A DNA stretch of 64,000 nt from Rubrivivax gelatinosus IL144 (lineage in GTDB: Bacteria > Pseudomonadota > Gammaproteobacteria > Burkholderiales > Burkholderiaceae_C): the NCBI RefSeq assembly GCF_000284255.1, contig NC_017075.1, positions 3,720,001 through 3,784,000 on the forward strand, read 5' to 3'. Position numbers and translations under genes: made by a program. Below are positions 21,027 through 29,209 of the stretch, piece after piece. The notes under the pieces are model-generated. The model saw nothing but the letters and a program-made list of their open reading frames with translations, searched no databases and was not told where the DNA came from. Position 1 is the stretch's first letter; the number at the start of each line of letters is the position of its first letter.

Positions 21027-21851
21027 ATGAGACTCGCCCTGCCCCAGTTCCCCGCCTACGCGACGCCGCTGGACAAGGCCGGCTGGTGGGCGCTGCGCCT
21101 GGCCGGCGTCGGCACGCTGCTGTTCCTGCTGCTGCCGATCCTGGCGATCGTGCCGCTGTCCTTCAGCGACAGCTCCTTCCTCGTCTACCCGATCCAGGGC
21201 TGGTCGCTGAAGTGGTACCGCAACCTGTTCGAGTCCTCGGAATGGACACGTGCGGCGCGCAACAGCTTCATCGTCGCGCCCGGCGCCACGGTGCTGGCGA
21301 CGGTGCTGGGCACGATGGCCGCGGTCGGCCTGTCGCGCGCCGACTTTCCGTTCAAGGGCACGCTGATGAGCCTGCTGATCGCGCCGATGGTCGTGCCCAT
21401 CGTCGTCGTCGGCGTCGGCACCTACCTGTTCTTCGCCAGGCTCGGCCTCAACGACAGCTACCTCGGGCTGATCGTCGTGCACGCCGCGCTCGGCGCGCCC
21501 TTCGTGCTGACGACGGTGCTGGCGACGCTGCAGGGTTTCAACCACAACCTGGTGCGCGCCAGCCTGGGGCTGGGCGCCGGGCCGCTCGAGACCTTCCTGC
21601 GCGTCACGCTGCCGGTCATCGCGCCGGGCGTGATCTCGGGCGCGCTGTTCGCGTTCGCGACCTCGTTCGACGAGGTCGTCGTGACGCTGTTCCTGGCCGG
21701 CCCCGAGCAGGTGACGCTGCCGCGGCAGATGTTCACCGGCATCCGCGAGAACATCTCGCCGACGATCGCCGCGGTGGCGACGCTGCTGATCCTGTTCACG
21801 ACCTCGCTGCTGCTGGCGCTGGAGTGGATCCGCGGCCGGCGCACCTCCTGA
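21027..21851 (+). CDS. ABC transporter permease, PotC type
   Basis: Second inner-membrane permease (274 residues, about six transmembrane helices) of the importer. The EAA loop reads ASLGLGAGPLETFLRVTLPVIAPG. The cytoplasmic amino end is followed by a long first helix (LFLLLPILAIVPLSF), and the segment VYPIQGWSLKWYRNLFE is diagnostic for PotC-like subunits. It begins 4 bp after the PotB-type gene, so the two are translationally linked. Together with the ATPase and binding protein it forms a complete importer. Confidence 0.92.
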   Translation: MRLALPQFPAYATPLDKAGWWALRLAGVGTLLFLLLPILAIVPLSFSDSSFLVYPIQGWSLKWYRNLFESSEWTRAARNSFIVAPGATVLATVLGTMAAVGLSRADFPFKGTLMSLLIAPMVVPIVVVGVGTYLFFARLGLNDSYLGLIVVHAALGAPFVLTTVLATLQGFNHNLVRASLGLGAGPLETFLRVTLPVIAPGVISGALFAFATSFDEVVVTLFLAGPEQVTLPRQMFTGIRENISPTIAAVATLLILFTTSLLLALEWIRGRRTS

Positions 21852-21947
21852 CACGAAGGGCTGTGCGCGGGCGATCAAAATGCCCGCCAAGAGCCGCGGA
21901 GCGCCCGGCGCTCCGACCCGACCCCGAAACCTGCTGAGGAACACGAC

Positions 21948-23417
21948 ATGACGTCCCCGCTGGCGCAACTGAAGGACCCCTCGCTGCTGAAGAGCGGCGG
22001 CCTCGTCGACGGCGAATGGATCGCCGGCAGCACGAGCTTCGCCGTGCACGACCCGGCCACCGGCGCCGAGCTGGCGCAGGTCGCCAACCTCGGCGCGACC
22101 GACTGCGCCGCCGCCATCGCCGCCGCCGAACGCGCCTGGCCCGTCTGGCGCGCCAAGACCGCCAAGGAACGCGGCGCGGTGCTGATGCGCTGGTTCGCGC
22201 TGCTGCACCAGAACGCCGACGACCTGGCGCGGCTGATGACCGCCGAACAGGGCAAGCCGCTGGCCGAAGCGCGTGGCGAAGTGACCTACGGCGCCAGCTT
22301 CATCGAGTGGTTCGCCGAGGAGGCGCGCCGCGTCTACGGCGAGACCATCCCGACCACCGACGGCAACAAGCGCTATCTGGTGATCCGCCAGCCGGTCGGC
22401 GTCTGCGCGGCGATCACGCCCTGGAACTTCCCCATCGCGATGATCACGCGCAAGGTCGCGCCGGCGCTGGCCGCCGGCTGCCCGGTGATCGTCAAGCCGG
22501 CCGAGCAGACGCCGCTGTCGGCGCTGGCCGTGGCCGAGCTGGCGCAGCGCGCCGGCATGCCCGCCGGCGTCTTCAACGTGCTGCCGGCCGACGCCGCGAA
22601 CTCGATCGAGATCGGCAACGTGCTGTGCTCCAGCGACGTCGTGCGCCACCTGTCCTTCACCGGCAGCACCGAGGTCGGCCGCATCCTGATGAAGCAGTGC
22701 GCGCCGACGATCAAGAAGCTGTCGCTGGAACTCGGCGGCAACGCGCCGTTCATCGTCTTCGACGACGCCGACCTGGACAGCGCCGTCGAAGGCGCGCTGG
22801 TCAGCAAGTACCGCAACGCCGGCCAGACCTGCGTCTGCGCCAACCGCCTGTACGCCCAGGCCGGCATCCACGACGCCTTCGTCGAGAAGCTGGCGGCGCG
22901 TGCGCGCCAGATCGCCGTCGGCAACGGTTTCGACGCCGGCGTGCAGCTGGGGCCGCTGATCGACGATCAGGCGATGGCCAAGGTCGAGGCCCATGTCGCC
23001 GACGCGCTGGCGCAGGGCGCGCGCTTGGTGACCGGCGGCGAACGTGTCGGCGACCGCTTCTATGCGCCGACGGTGCTGGCCGACGTGACGCCGGCGATGC
23101 GCTGCTCGAAGGAAGAGACCTTCGGCCCGATCGCGCCGGTCATCAGGTTCGAGACCGAGGCCGAGGCCGTCGAGCTGGCCAACGCCACCGAGTTCGGCCT
23201 GGCGAGCTATTTCTACAGCCGCGACATCGGCCGCATCTGGCGCGTCTCGGAGGCGCTGGAGTACGGCATGGTGGGCGTCAACACCGGCCTGATCTCGACC
23301 GCCGAGGTGCCGTTCGGCGGCGTCAAGCAGTCGGGCCTGGGCCGCGAAGGCGCGCGCCAGGGCATCGACGACTATCTCGAGAGCAAGTACGTCTGCCTGG
23401 GCGACATCCTGAAGTAA
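21948..23417 (+). CDS. gabD: Succinate-semialdehyde dehydrogenase (NAD(P)+)
   Basis: Oxidises succinate semialdehyde to succinate, completing the GABA shunt. The 489-residue aldehyde dehydrogenase has PWNFPIAMITRKVAPALAAG, the NAD(P) loop SFTGSTEVGR, the catalytic Glu in LELGGNAPFIVFDDAD, the nucleophile Cys in NAGQTCVCANR, and the KQSGLGREGARQG end characteristic of GabD. It lies 96 bp after the PotC-type gene. The gap holds a GC hairpin (GCGGGC at 21867-21872, GCCCGC at 21882-21887) without a T-run, possibly a weak attenuator or mRNA processing site. Confidence 0.95.
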   Translation: MTSPLAQLKDPSLLKSGGLVDGEWIAGSTSFAVHDPATGAELAQVANLGATDCAAAIAAAERAWPVWRAKTAKERGAVLMRWFALLHQNADDLARLMTAEQGKPLAEARGEVTYGASFIEWFAEEARRVYGETIPTTDGNKRYLVIRQPVGVCAAITPWNFPIAMITRKVAPALAAGCPVIVKPAEQTPLSALAVAELAQRAGMPAGVFNVLPADAANSIEIGNVLCSSDVVRHLSFTGSTEVGRILMKQCAPTIKKLSLELGGNAPFIVFDDADLDSAVEGALVSKYRNAGQTCVCANRLYAQAGIHDAFVEKLAARARQIAVGNGFDAGVQLGPLIDDQAMAKVEAHVADALAQGARLVTGGERVGDRFYAPTVLADVTPAMRCSKEETFGPIAPVIRFETEAEAVELANATEFGLASYFYSRDIGRIWRVSEALEYGMVGVNTGLISTAEVPFGGVKQSGLGREGARQGIDDYLESKYVCLGDILK

Positions 23418-23421
23418 GGCT

Positions 23422-24318
23422 TCAGGCTTCCTCGTCGTTGGCCGCCGCGGCCGGGCCGCGGTCGGCCGGCAGCGCCGCGTCGCGGCCCACCGGCGTGAAC
23501 TGCAGCGCCGTGCCCAGCGCGCGGCGCAGCAGCGCCTCGGCGCTCTTGCCGTGCTCGGGGTACGAAGCCAGCCCGGCATGCGGCAGCAGGCGCTGCGCGC
23601 GCCCGGCGACGCTGAAGGGCTGCGAGAGGATCGCCGCCAGCTTGTCCATCACGCGCTCGCCGTCGGCCGGCGAGTCGATCCAGGCCAGCAGCACGGCGAA
23701 GGCGTCGTGGCCGATCGAGGCGACGACGTCGCTGGCGCGGAGCGCCGCGCGCAGCCGCACCGCGGCCTTGCGGCGCAGCACGTCGGCCGACTCCTGGCCC
23801 AGGGTCTCGGCGACCGCGGCCAGGCCGTCGACGCGCAGCACGATCATCGCCATCGGCGCCGGCTCGCGCTCGCGCAGCGCCAGCAGGTGGGTCATGTGCT
23901 CCAGCAGCTGGGCGTGGTTGGGCAGCCCGGTCGGCAGATCGGTCGAATAGCCCTTGCGCGCGGCGGCCTGTTCGCGCCGGCGCTCGATCGCCAGGCGCAG
24001 CGCCCGCGGCGCGTCGGCCGCATCGGCGACCACGTCCTGGACGCCATACTGCAGCAGCGCCACCGCATCGGCCGGGCGCGCCGAGGGCGCGACGACCACG
24101 ACCGCGGTGTCCAGCACCGCCTGCGCCAGCGCCGGCCAGTCCGCCAGCGCCGCCGGCGACGCGCTGAACAGCAGCAGTGCGTCGTGCGCGGCTTCACGCA
24201 GCCGCGCGGCCACGTCGTCGAGCGAGCCGCAGCCCTCGACCACGAACGAGCCGTAGTCGGAGCCGACGAGGTCGGGGGCGTTCTCGCCCAGGCACAGCAC
24301 ACGGAAGACTGGATCCAT
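23422..24318 (-). CDS. Degenerate GGDEF-domain protein with pseudo-receiver
   Basis: A 298-residue protein. Residues 1-125 form a receiver-like domain, but the phosphoacceptor strand reads ALLLFSASPA without the expected Asp. Residues 140-285 are a diguanylate-cyclase fold: LPTGLPNHAQLLEHM at the start, VLRVDGLAAVAETLG for the substrate helix, and SIGHDAFAVLL where active enzymes have (S/G)GDEF. Loss of the GG(D/E)EF signature and of the canonical metal-binding Asp pattern predicts no cyclase activity. A c-di-GMP-independent or protein-binding role is likelier. It converges on gabD with 4 bp between stops. The start is the ATG at 24318; longer upstream frames lack support. Confidence 0.8.
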   Translation of the reverse strand: MDPVFRVLCLGENAPDLVGSDYGSFVVEGCGSLDDVAARLREAAHDALLLFSASPAALADWPALAQAVLDTAVVVVAPSARPADAVALLQYGVQDVVADAADAPRALRLAIERRREQAAARKGYSTDLPTGLPNHAQLLEHMTHLLALREREPAPMAMIVLRVDGLAAVAETLGQESADVLRRKAAVRLRAALRASDVVASIGHDAFAVLLAWIDSPADGERVMDKLAAILSQPFSVAGRAQRLLPHAGLASYPEHGKSAEALLRRALGTALQFTPVGRDAALPADRGPAAAANDEEA

Positions 24319-24629
24319 CACGCATCTCGTCGTCGGAAGGAGCCGCCTGTCGCCTGCGCGACCGCCGCGGCGGCGGCCCCCGGGAACGCGGGGCCGCTCG
24401 CGCGGGGCGGCGTCGGCCCCACTGTACCCGCGGCCGGCGGCCGACCCGCAGGCTTTGACGAGCCGGTCCCCGGAGTCCAGGAGAACCCTTGTGGCGACGG
24501 TGCGACGCTGGTGTTTGCCGCGATGTCGGCCCACATGACGTTTACGTAACGTGTTTGAGGTTCCGCTGTCCCGAGGGTCGGTCCGTTGCCGGCCAAAGCT
24601 CACAACGAAGTGCAAACCAGGAGACACAC
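24319..24629. other. 311-bp non-coding upstream region of the porin gene
   Basis: This gap lies between the divergent GGDEF-like and porin genes. It contains a GC-rich half (to about 24450) without recognisable signals. A less GC-rich half holds the palindrome TTACGTAA (24542-24549) within repeated ACGT steps (ACGTTTACGTAACGT, from 24538). The segment from about 24600 on is a plausible porin leader ending in CAGGAGAC just before the TTG start. I see no credible gene in it. Confidence 0.5.
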
Positions 24630-25988
24630 TTGACTCGGAAACTCCACGGCCTGACGGCCGTCGCCCTGGCCGCCGCGGCGGCATTCGCCGGCAGCGCCGT
24701 GCAGGCGCAGGACGGCAGCGTGCAGGTCTACGGCACGCTGGACCTGAGCGCCGACCGGATCGACAAGTCCGAAGGCAACGTCACCGGCACCGTGCAAGGG
24801 CTGGCCGGCCCGAACTCGGTCGTCTCGCCCGAGCAGAAGCAGACCCGTCTGGCGCCGAGCATGACGCGCCAGTCGCACCTGGGCCTGCGCGGCACCGAGC
24901 CGCTGGGCGGCGGCTGGGAGGCCAAGTTCACGCTCGAAGGCTCGGTCATCGCCGACAACGGCACGATGGGCAACGACGGCCGCATGTGGGGCCGCCAGGC
25001 CTGGGTCGCGCTGACCACGCCGGGCGGCGAGATCCGCCTGGGCCGCCAGGTCTCGCCGATGCTGGCCGCCTATTTCCTCGGCACGCTCGACGGCATCGGC
25101 GGCACCGACCTGTTCGCCACCGGCGTCGCGCTGAACAACCTGCAGACCTACCAGGACAACGTCATCAGCTACGGCCTGCGCCAGGGCGCCTGGGCCGGCC
25201 GGGTCTCGTACTCGCCGAATGCCGGCGCCGCCGCGCGCATCAGCCCGGTGCGCTCGACCGCGACCACGACGCCGACCGGCACGGTGCCCTCGTCGGGCTC
25301 GGCGCCGCAGCTCGGCCAGATTCTCGGCGGCCTGACCGCCGGCGCCGAGAGCGGTGACGGCCGCGGCAAGACCTGGGGCGCGATGCTCGCCTACCTGGGC
25401 GACGACCTGAAGGCCGTGGCCGCCTTCAACCGCAACGACCTGTCGAACGTGCAGCTCGGCCTGCCGTTCCGCGTGACGCCGTTGACGCCCGACGGCTTCC
25501 TGCCGCTGTTCAACACCGACAGCTTCACGAGCTACATGCTGGCCGCAAAGTACAAGTTCGCCTTCGGCACCGAGCTCGGCGGCAGCTTCTACCAGGGCCA
25601 GCTGAAGGAGACCGGCGACACCGACCCGAAGATGCGCGTGCTGGCGATCGCGGCCAAGCACACGATCGGCTCGCTGGACCTGATCGGCCAGGTGATGCAG
25701 GCGAAGTTCACCAACTTCACCAAGGGCAAGGACACCGGCTTCATGCTCGGCGCCGACTACAACCTGTCCAAGCGCACCGCGATCTTCGCGCGCGCCGGCC
25801 AGGTCAAGGACGACCGCGGCAACATCTCCAACGCCAACCCGGCGCTCGGCGGCGCCGGCCTGGCCGGCGGCCCGGTCGCGCTGCTGGTGCCGCTGGGTTC
25901 GACCGAGGTGCCGCTGTTCTCGGGCGCCGGCATGAACATCGACGCCAAGACGAAGATGATCGGCGCCGGCATCCGCCACTCGTTCTGA
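24630..25988 (+). CDS. Gram-negative trimeric porin
   Basis: Outer-membrane 16-strand porin of the betaproteobacterial type, 452 residues as precursor. The TTG start at 24630 is supported by AGGAG about 7 bp upstream and by the signal peptide beginning immediately after it (TRKLHGLTAVALAAAAAFAGSAVQA, AQA cleavage). The mature chain begins with the classic QDGSVQVYGTLDLSADR. It contains RQAWVALTTPGGEIRLGRQ, forming the first hairpin and constriction loop, and ends ...GAGIRHSF with the C-terminal Phe needed for BAM recognition. A longer frame upstream lacks a signal peptide and is rejected. A strong terminator follows. Confidence 0.92.
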   Translation: MTRKLHGLTAVALAAAAAFAGSAVQAQDGSVQVYGTLDLSADRIDKSEGNVTGTVQGLAGPNSVVSPEQKQTRLAPSMTRQSHLGLRGTEPLGGGWEAKFTLEGSVIADNGTMGNDGRMWGRQAWVALTTPGGEIRLGRQVSPMLAAYFLGTLDGIGGTDLFATGVALNNLQTYQDNVISYGLRQGAWAGRVSYSPNAGAAARISPVRSTATTTPTGTVPSSGSAPQLGQILGGLTAGAESGDGRGKTWGAMLAYLGDDLKAVAAFNRNDLSNVQLGLPFRVTPLTPDGFLPLFNTDSFTSYMLAAKYKFAFGTELGGSFYQGQLKETGDTDPKMRVLAIAAKHTIGSLDLIGQVMQAKFTNFTKGKDTGFMLGADYNLSKRTAIFARAGQVKDDRGNISNANPALGGAGLAGGPVALLVPLGSTEVPLFSGAGMNIDAKTKMIGAGIRHSF

Positions 25989-26010
25989 GAGGCCGCCTCC
26001 CGACCGCAAC

Positions 26011-26035
26011 GCCCCGGCCCGCCGGGGCGTTTTTC
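26011..26035 (+). terminator. Intrinsic terminator of the porin gene
   Basis: Eight-bp stem CGCCCCGG/CCGGGGCG with a short CCCG loop and TTTTTC tail, 22 bp after the porin stop. Confidence 0.88.
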
Positions 26036-26053
26036 ATCCTGCGGCGGACAAAG

Positions 26054-26083
26054 AAAAAGCGCCTGTCCGGGGGACAGGCGCTT
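26054..26083 (-). terminator. Intrinsic terminator downstream of tRNA-Gly
   Basis: Twelve-bp perfect stem AAGCGCCTGTCC/GGACAGGCGCTT with a 3-nt loop. In minus-strand reading it is followed by TTTTTC, about 10 bp after the tRNA CCA end. Confidence 0.85.
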
Positions 26084-26093
26084 CGTCGTGTTC

Positions 26094-26167
26094 TGGAGCG
26101 GGTGAAGGGAATCGAACCCTCGTATGAAGCTTGGGAAGCTGCCGTTCTACCATTGAACTACACCCGC
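26094..26167 (-). tRNA. tRNA-Gly(CCC)
   Basis: A 74-nt cloverleaf read on the minus strand: acceptor GCGGGTG paired with CACCCGC, D-arm GTTCAATGGTAGAAC, anticodon loop TTCCCAA (anticodon CCC), T-arm GAGGGTTCGATTCCCTT, discriminator T and encoded CCA. The sequence is close to E. coli glyU tRNA. The anticodon stem GCAGC/GCTTC contains one C-U mismatch at position 28-42. The tRNA is a single gene, with an intrinsic terminator just downstream. Confidence 0.95.
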
Positions 26168-26255
26168 GCTGGGGCGGCATTCTAGCGTCGCCGCGAGCCT
26201 GCGGTGCGATGTCCCCGGCCGGAGGCCGCCGGCGCTCGCTACACTGCGCGCCCTC

Positions 26256-26939
26256 ATGGACGACAACCCTTCTCCGCAACGCCCGATCCGCAGCTACGTG
26301 CTGCGTGGCGGCCGCATGGGCACCGGCCAGCAGCGTGCGCTGGCCGAACTCGGGCCGCGCTACGTGCTGCCCTACACGGCGCAGCCGATGGACTTCGCCG
26401 CCACGTTCGGCCGCGCCGCACCGGTGGTGCTGGAGATCGGCTTCGGCATGGGCGACGCGACGGCCCAGGTGGCGGCCGCGGCGCCCGAACGCGACCTGAT
26501 CGGCGTCGAGGTGCACGAAGCGGGCGTCGGCGCGCTGCTGCGCCACATCGGCGAACGCGGCCTGGAGAACGTGCGCATCGTTCGCCACGACGCCGTCGAG
26601 GTGCTGCGCGAGATGATCGCCCCGGCCTCGCTGGCCGGCGTGCACGTCTGGTTCCCCGACCCCTGGCACAAGAAGCGGCACCACAAGCGCCGGCTGATCC
26701 AGCCGGCCTTCGTCGAGCTCGTCGCCAGCCGGCTTGCGCCGGGCGGCTACCTGCACTGCGCCACCGACTGGCAGCCTTACGCCGAGCAGATGCTGGAAGT
26801 ACTGTCGGCCAGCACGCTGGCCAACACCGCCGCGGCTTACGCCGAACGTCCGGCCTGGCGGCCGCTGACGAAGTTCGAGGCCCGCGGCCTGCGCCTGGGC
26901 CACGGCGTCTGGGATCTGGTCTTCACTCGGCCCAGGTGA
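26256..26939 (+). CDS. trmB: tRNA (guanine-N7-)-methyltransferase
   Basis: SAM-dependent enzyme that makes m7G46 in the tRNA variable loop. The 227 residues show the TrmB pattern: [18 protein letters not shown] amino end, SAM motif [15 protein letters not shown] (about residues 52-66), [13 protein letters not shown], and the conserved [20 protein letters not shown] with the substrate-binding Asp. The C-terminus ends [19 protein letters not shown]. It overlaps the convergent uppP gene by 17 bp at their 3' ends. Confidence 0.96.
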   Translation: MDDNPSPQRPIRSYVLRGGRMGTGQQRALAELGPRYVLPYTAQPMDFAATFGRAAPVVLEIGFGMGDATAQVAAAAPERDLIGVEVHEAGVGALLRHIGERGLENVRIVRHDAVEVLREMIAPASLAGVHVWFPDPWHKKRHHKRRLIQPAFVELVASRLAPGGYLHCATDWQPYAEQMLEVLSASTLANTAAAYAERPAWRPLTKFEARGLRLGHGVWDLVFTRPR

Positions 26940-27786
26940 CGGCGCCCGTCCAGGCGGTCAGCAGCACCAGGCCGCCGAAGACGATGCGATACCAGGCGAA
27001 GACCGTGAAGTCGTGCGTCGACACGTAGCGGATCAGCCAGCGGATGCACAACAGCGCGCTGAAGAAGGCGAAGGCCGAGCCGACGAGGAACAGCGGCGCG
27101 TCGCCCCAGTGCAGCGCGTCGCGCTGCTTGAGCACCGAGTAGGCGCCGGCGCCGACCAGCGTCGGGATGCCGAGGTAGAAGCTGAACTCGGTGGCGCAGC
27201 GGCGCGAGAAGCCGAACAGCATCGAGCCGATGATCGTCGAGCCCGAACGGCTGGTGCCGGGGATCAGCGCCAGGCACTGCACGAGGCCGACCTTCAGCGC
27301 GTCCAGCGGCGTCATGTCGTCGACGCTCTCGACGCGCGCCCGGCGCACGCCTTCGAGGTCACGCTCGCCGAAGGCCCGGCGATGCCGGCGCTCGACGAGC
27401 AGGATGATGATGCCGCCGACGATGAAGGCGGTGGCCACCGGCACCGGGTGGAACAGGTGCGCCTTGACCATCTTGCCGAAGGCCAGCCCCAGCACGACGG
27501 CCGGGATGAAGGCGATCAGCACGTTGAGCGCGAAGCGCCGCGCCACCGGGTCGTGGCCGATGCCGCTGACCGTGCGCCCCAGGCGCTGGCGGTACTCCCA
27601 GACGACGGCCAGCATCGCGCCGGTCTGGATCGCGATCTCGAAGACCTTGGCGGTCTCGCCGGTGAAGTCCAGCAGCGAGCCGGCGAGGATCAGGTGTCCG
27701 GTGGAGGAAATCGGCAGGAACTCGGTGAGCCCTTCGACGAGGCCCATGATCGCGGCCTTGGCCAGCAGCATCAGATCCAAACCCAT
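26923..27786 (-). CDS. uppP: Undecaprenyl-diphosphate phosphatase
   Basis: Integral membrane phosphatase (BacA) that recycles undecaprenyl diphosphate to the monophosphate lipid carrier for peptidoglycan and surface polysaccharide; in other bacteria its overexpression gives bacitracin resistance. The 287 residues carry both signature motifs: [20 protein letters not shown] (about residues 16-35) with catalytic Glu, and [19 protein letters not shown] (about residues 172-190) with Ser and Arg. About eight transmembrane helices are visible. It is convergent with trmB. Confidence 0.96.
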   Translation of the reverse strand: MGLDLMLLAKAAIMGLVEGLTEFLPISSTGHLILAGSLLDFTGETAKVFEIAIQTGAMLAVVWEYRQRLGRTVSGIGHDPVARRFALNVLIAFIPAVVLGLAFGKMVKAHLFHPVPVATAFIVGGIIILLVERRHRRAFGERDLEGVRRARVESVDDMTPLDALKVGLVQCLALIPGTSRSGSTIIGSMLFGFSRRCATEFSFYLGIPTLVGAGAYSVLKQRDALHWGDAPLFLVGSAFAFFSALLCIRWLIRYVSTHDFTVFAWYRIVFGGLVLLTAWTGAVTWAE

Positions 27787-27840
27787 CCCCCCGGTGCGGC
27801 AAAGCCGCGGATCATAGAGGCGCCGGCTGACGCCACGAAG

Positions 27841-28413
27841 TCACTTCGGGGCGTCGGTGAAGCGCACGACCAGCGCGTCGGTCTCGATCTCGATGCGTTC
27901 GGGCGTCAGGCCGGCACGGCGCAGGCGCTCGGCACGTTCGGGCGGCAGGCGCCAGACCACCAGGCCCTCGAGCGCACGCTCGGCGGCCAGGCCCGCCAGG
28001 CGCTCGGCCGGCAAGGGCGCGCGGCCACCGTGAGAGTCCAGCTCCAGGCGCTGGACGCGCACGTCGGCCAGGCGCAGGGTCTGGTCGGCCGCGGCCCAGC
28101 GCAGCACGGCGTCGAAGTCCAGGCGGCCGTCGGCGCGGGCGTCGAAGACCCGCTCGCGCGCACTCAGCTCGACGCTGGCGGCGATGCGCTGGCGCTCGGG
28201 CAGCAGACCCAGGCGCGGCGCGGAGACCTCGAGGTCGATGACCTCGAGCACGCGCCGGCGCAGCGGGAACTCGCGCGCCGCCATGCGCTGGAGTTCGGCG
28301 GCGTCGATGCGCAGCGTGCGGCCCGCACCCAGGCCGGTGCAGCCCGGCAACACGGCCACCGCGGCGGCGGCGAGAACCAGGCCGCGGCGCGTGGCGACGA
28401 AACGGCGATGCAT
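27841..28413 (-). CDS. DUF1439-type lipoprotein
   Basis: A 190-residue precursor with basic amino end, hydrophobic core and lipobox LPGC at about residues 22-25. The remainder alternates short strands and amphipathic helices (LRIDAAELQRMAAREFPLRRRVLEVIDLEV, LGLLPERQRIAASVELSA, ALEGLVVWRLPPERAERL), consistent with the DUF1439 (YceB-like) lipid-binding-type beta fold. The family assignment is by recollected pattern and moderately sure. It lies 54 bp after the divergent-side uppP start in the same direction, and its upstream region faces the TetR gene. Confidence 0.7.
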   Translation of the reverse strand: MHRRFVATRRGLVLAAAAVAVLPGCTGLGAGRTLRIDAAELQRMAAREFPLRRRVLEVIDLEVSAPRLGLLPERQRIAASVELSARERVFDARADGRLDFDAVLRWAAADQTLRLADVRVQRLELDSHGGRAPLPAERLAGLAAERALEGLVVWRLPPERAERLRRAGLTPERIEIETDALVVRFTDAPK

Positions 28414-28470
28414 GCGAGGATTTTAGGAACGGCCGCTTGCAGACCCGGGCCCCGGCTGGGTAAAGTGTGT

Positions 28471-28490
28471 TAATGACCAACAAGTCATTA
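28471..28490. promoter_or_regulatory. TetR-type operator overlapping the regulator's own start codon
   Basis: Perfect inverted repeat TAATGAC-CAACAA-GTCATTA (7-bp arms, 6-bp spacer). The ATG of the TetR gene (28473) lies inside the left arm, so a bound dimer would block the gene's own transcription and start region. Arm length and spacing suit a TetR dimer. Confidence 0.7.
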
Positions 28491-29165
28491 GATGTCGACG
28501 CCCGCCCGCGTCGCCAGCGCCGCAAACAGGAGCGTCCGCAGGAACTGCTCGACGCCGCGCTGGAGCTGTTCGTGCAGAAAGGCTACGCGGCGACGCACTC
28601 CGAGGAGGTCGCGCGTCGCGCCGGCGTCTCCAAGGGCACGCTCTACCTCTACTACCCGAGCAAGGAAGAGCTGTTCAAGGCGGTCGTGCGTTCGAACCTG
28701 TCGAACCTGATCGCCGAAGGCGCCGATCTCGCCGACCACTACGAGGGGCCGACACGCGAGCTGCTGATGGACATCGCGCGCATCTGGTGGGAGCGCATCG
28801 GCAGCCGCCCGGCCGCCGGCCTGCACCGCGTGCTGCTGGCCGAGCTGCAGCACGTGCCCGAACTGCAGCGCTTCTATGCCGAAGAGGTGGTGGCGCCGGC
28901 CGACGCGCTGTTCAAGAAGGCGCTGCAGCGCGGCATCGAGCGCGGCGAGTTCCGCACGATGCCGATCGAGGAAGCCTGCTACGCGCTGATCGCGCCGCTG
29001 CTGTTTCGCGCGCTCGACGGCGGCACGCTGTGGGCGCCGCCGCCGCGCCCGATCGAGGAGCTGCTGGAGCTGCAGTTCGACATCCTGCTGCGCGGCATCG
29101 AGCGGCGCGACGGTGCCGCGCCGGTGCCAATTCCCGGCTCGGCGCACCCGCCGAACGCCGCCTAG
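28473..29165 (+). CDS. TetR/AcrR family transcriptional regulator
   Basis: A 230-residue one-domain-per-half regulator. N-terminal HTH at about residues 20-65 (LDAALELFVQKGYAATHSEEVARRAGVSKGTLYLYYPSKEELF), the canonical TetR DNA-binding pattern. The C-terminal ligand/dimerisation half is helical and resembles AcrR-type members with a TetR_C-like FDILLRGI end. The start is the ATG at 28473 within the operator; a GTG two codons upstream is also in frame. It is followed by pcm and tolC, and its likely targets are itself and possibly the outer-membrane channel. Confidence 0.88.
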   Translation: MTNKSLDVDARPRRQRRKQERPQELLDAALELFVQKGYAATHSEEVARRAGVSKGTLYLYYPSKEELFKAVVRSNLSNLIAEGADLADHYEGPTRELLMDIARIWWERIGSRPAAGLHRVLLAELQHVPELQRFYAEEVVAPADALFKKALQRGIERGEFRTMPIEEACYALIAPLLFRALDGGTLWAPPPRPIEELLELQFDILLRGIERRDGAAPVPIPGSAHPPNAA

Positions 29166-29209
29166 AATCCGGACAGCCCGGACTTTGATACCCTACACGG
29201 TATATAGCG

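Noticed and set aside
21864..21890. Hairpin before gabD as an intrinsic terminator.
   Set aside because: Stem GCGGGC/GCCCGC is short and lacks a T-run, so at most it is an attenuator or processing site.
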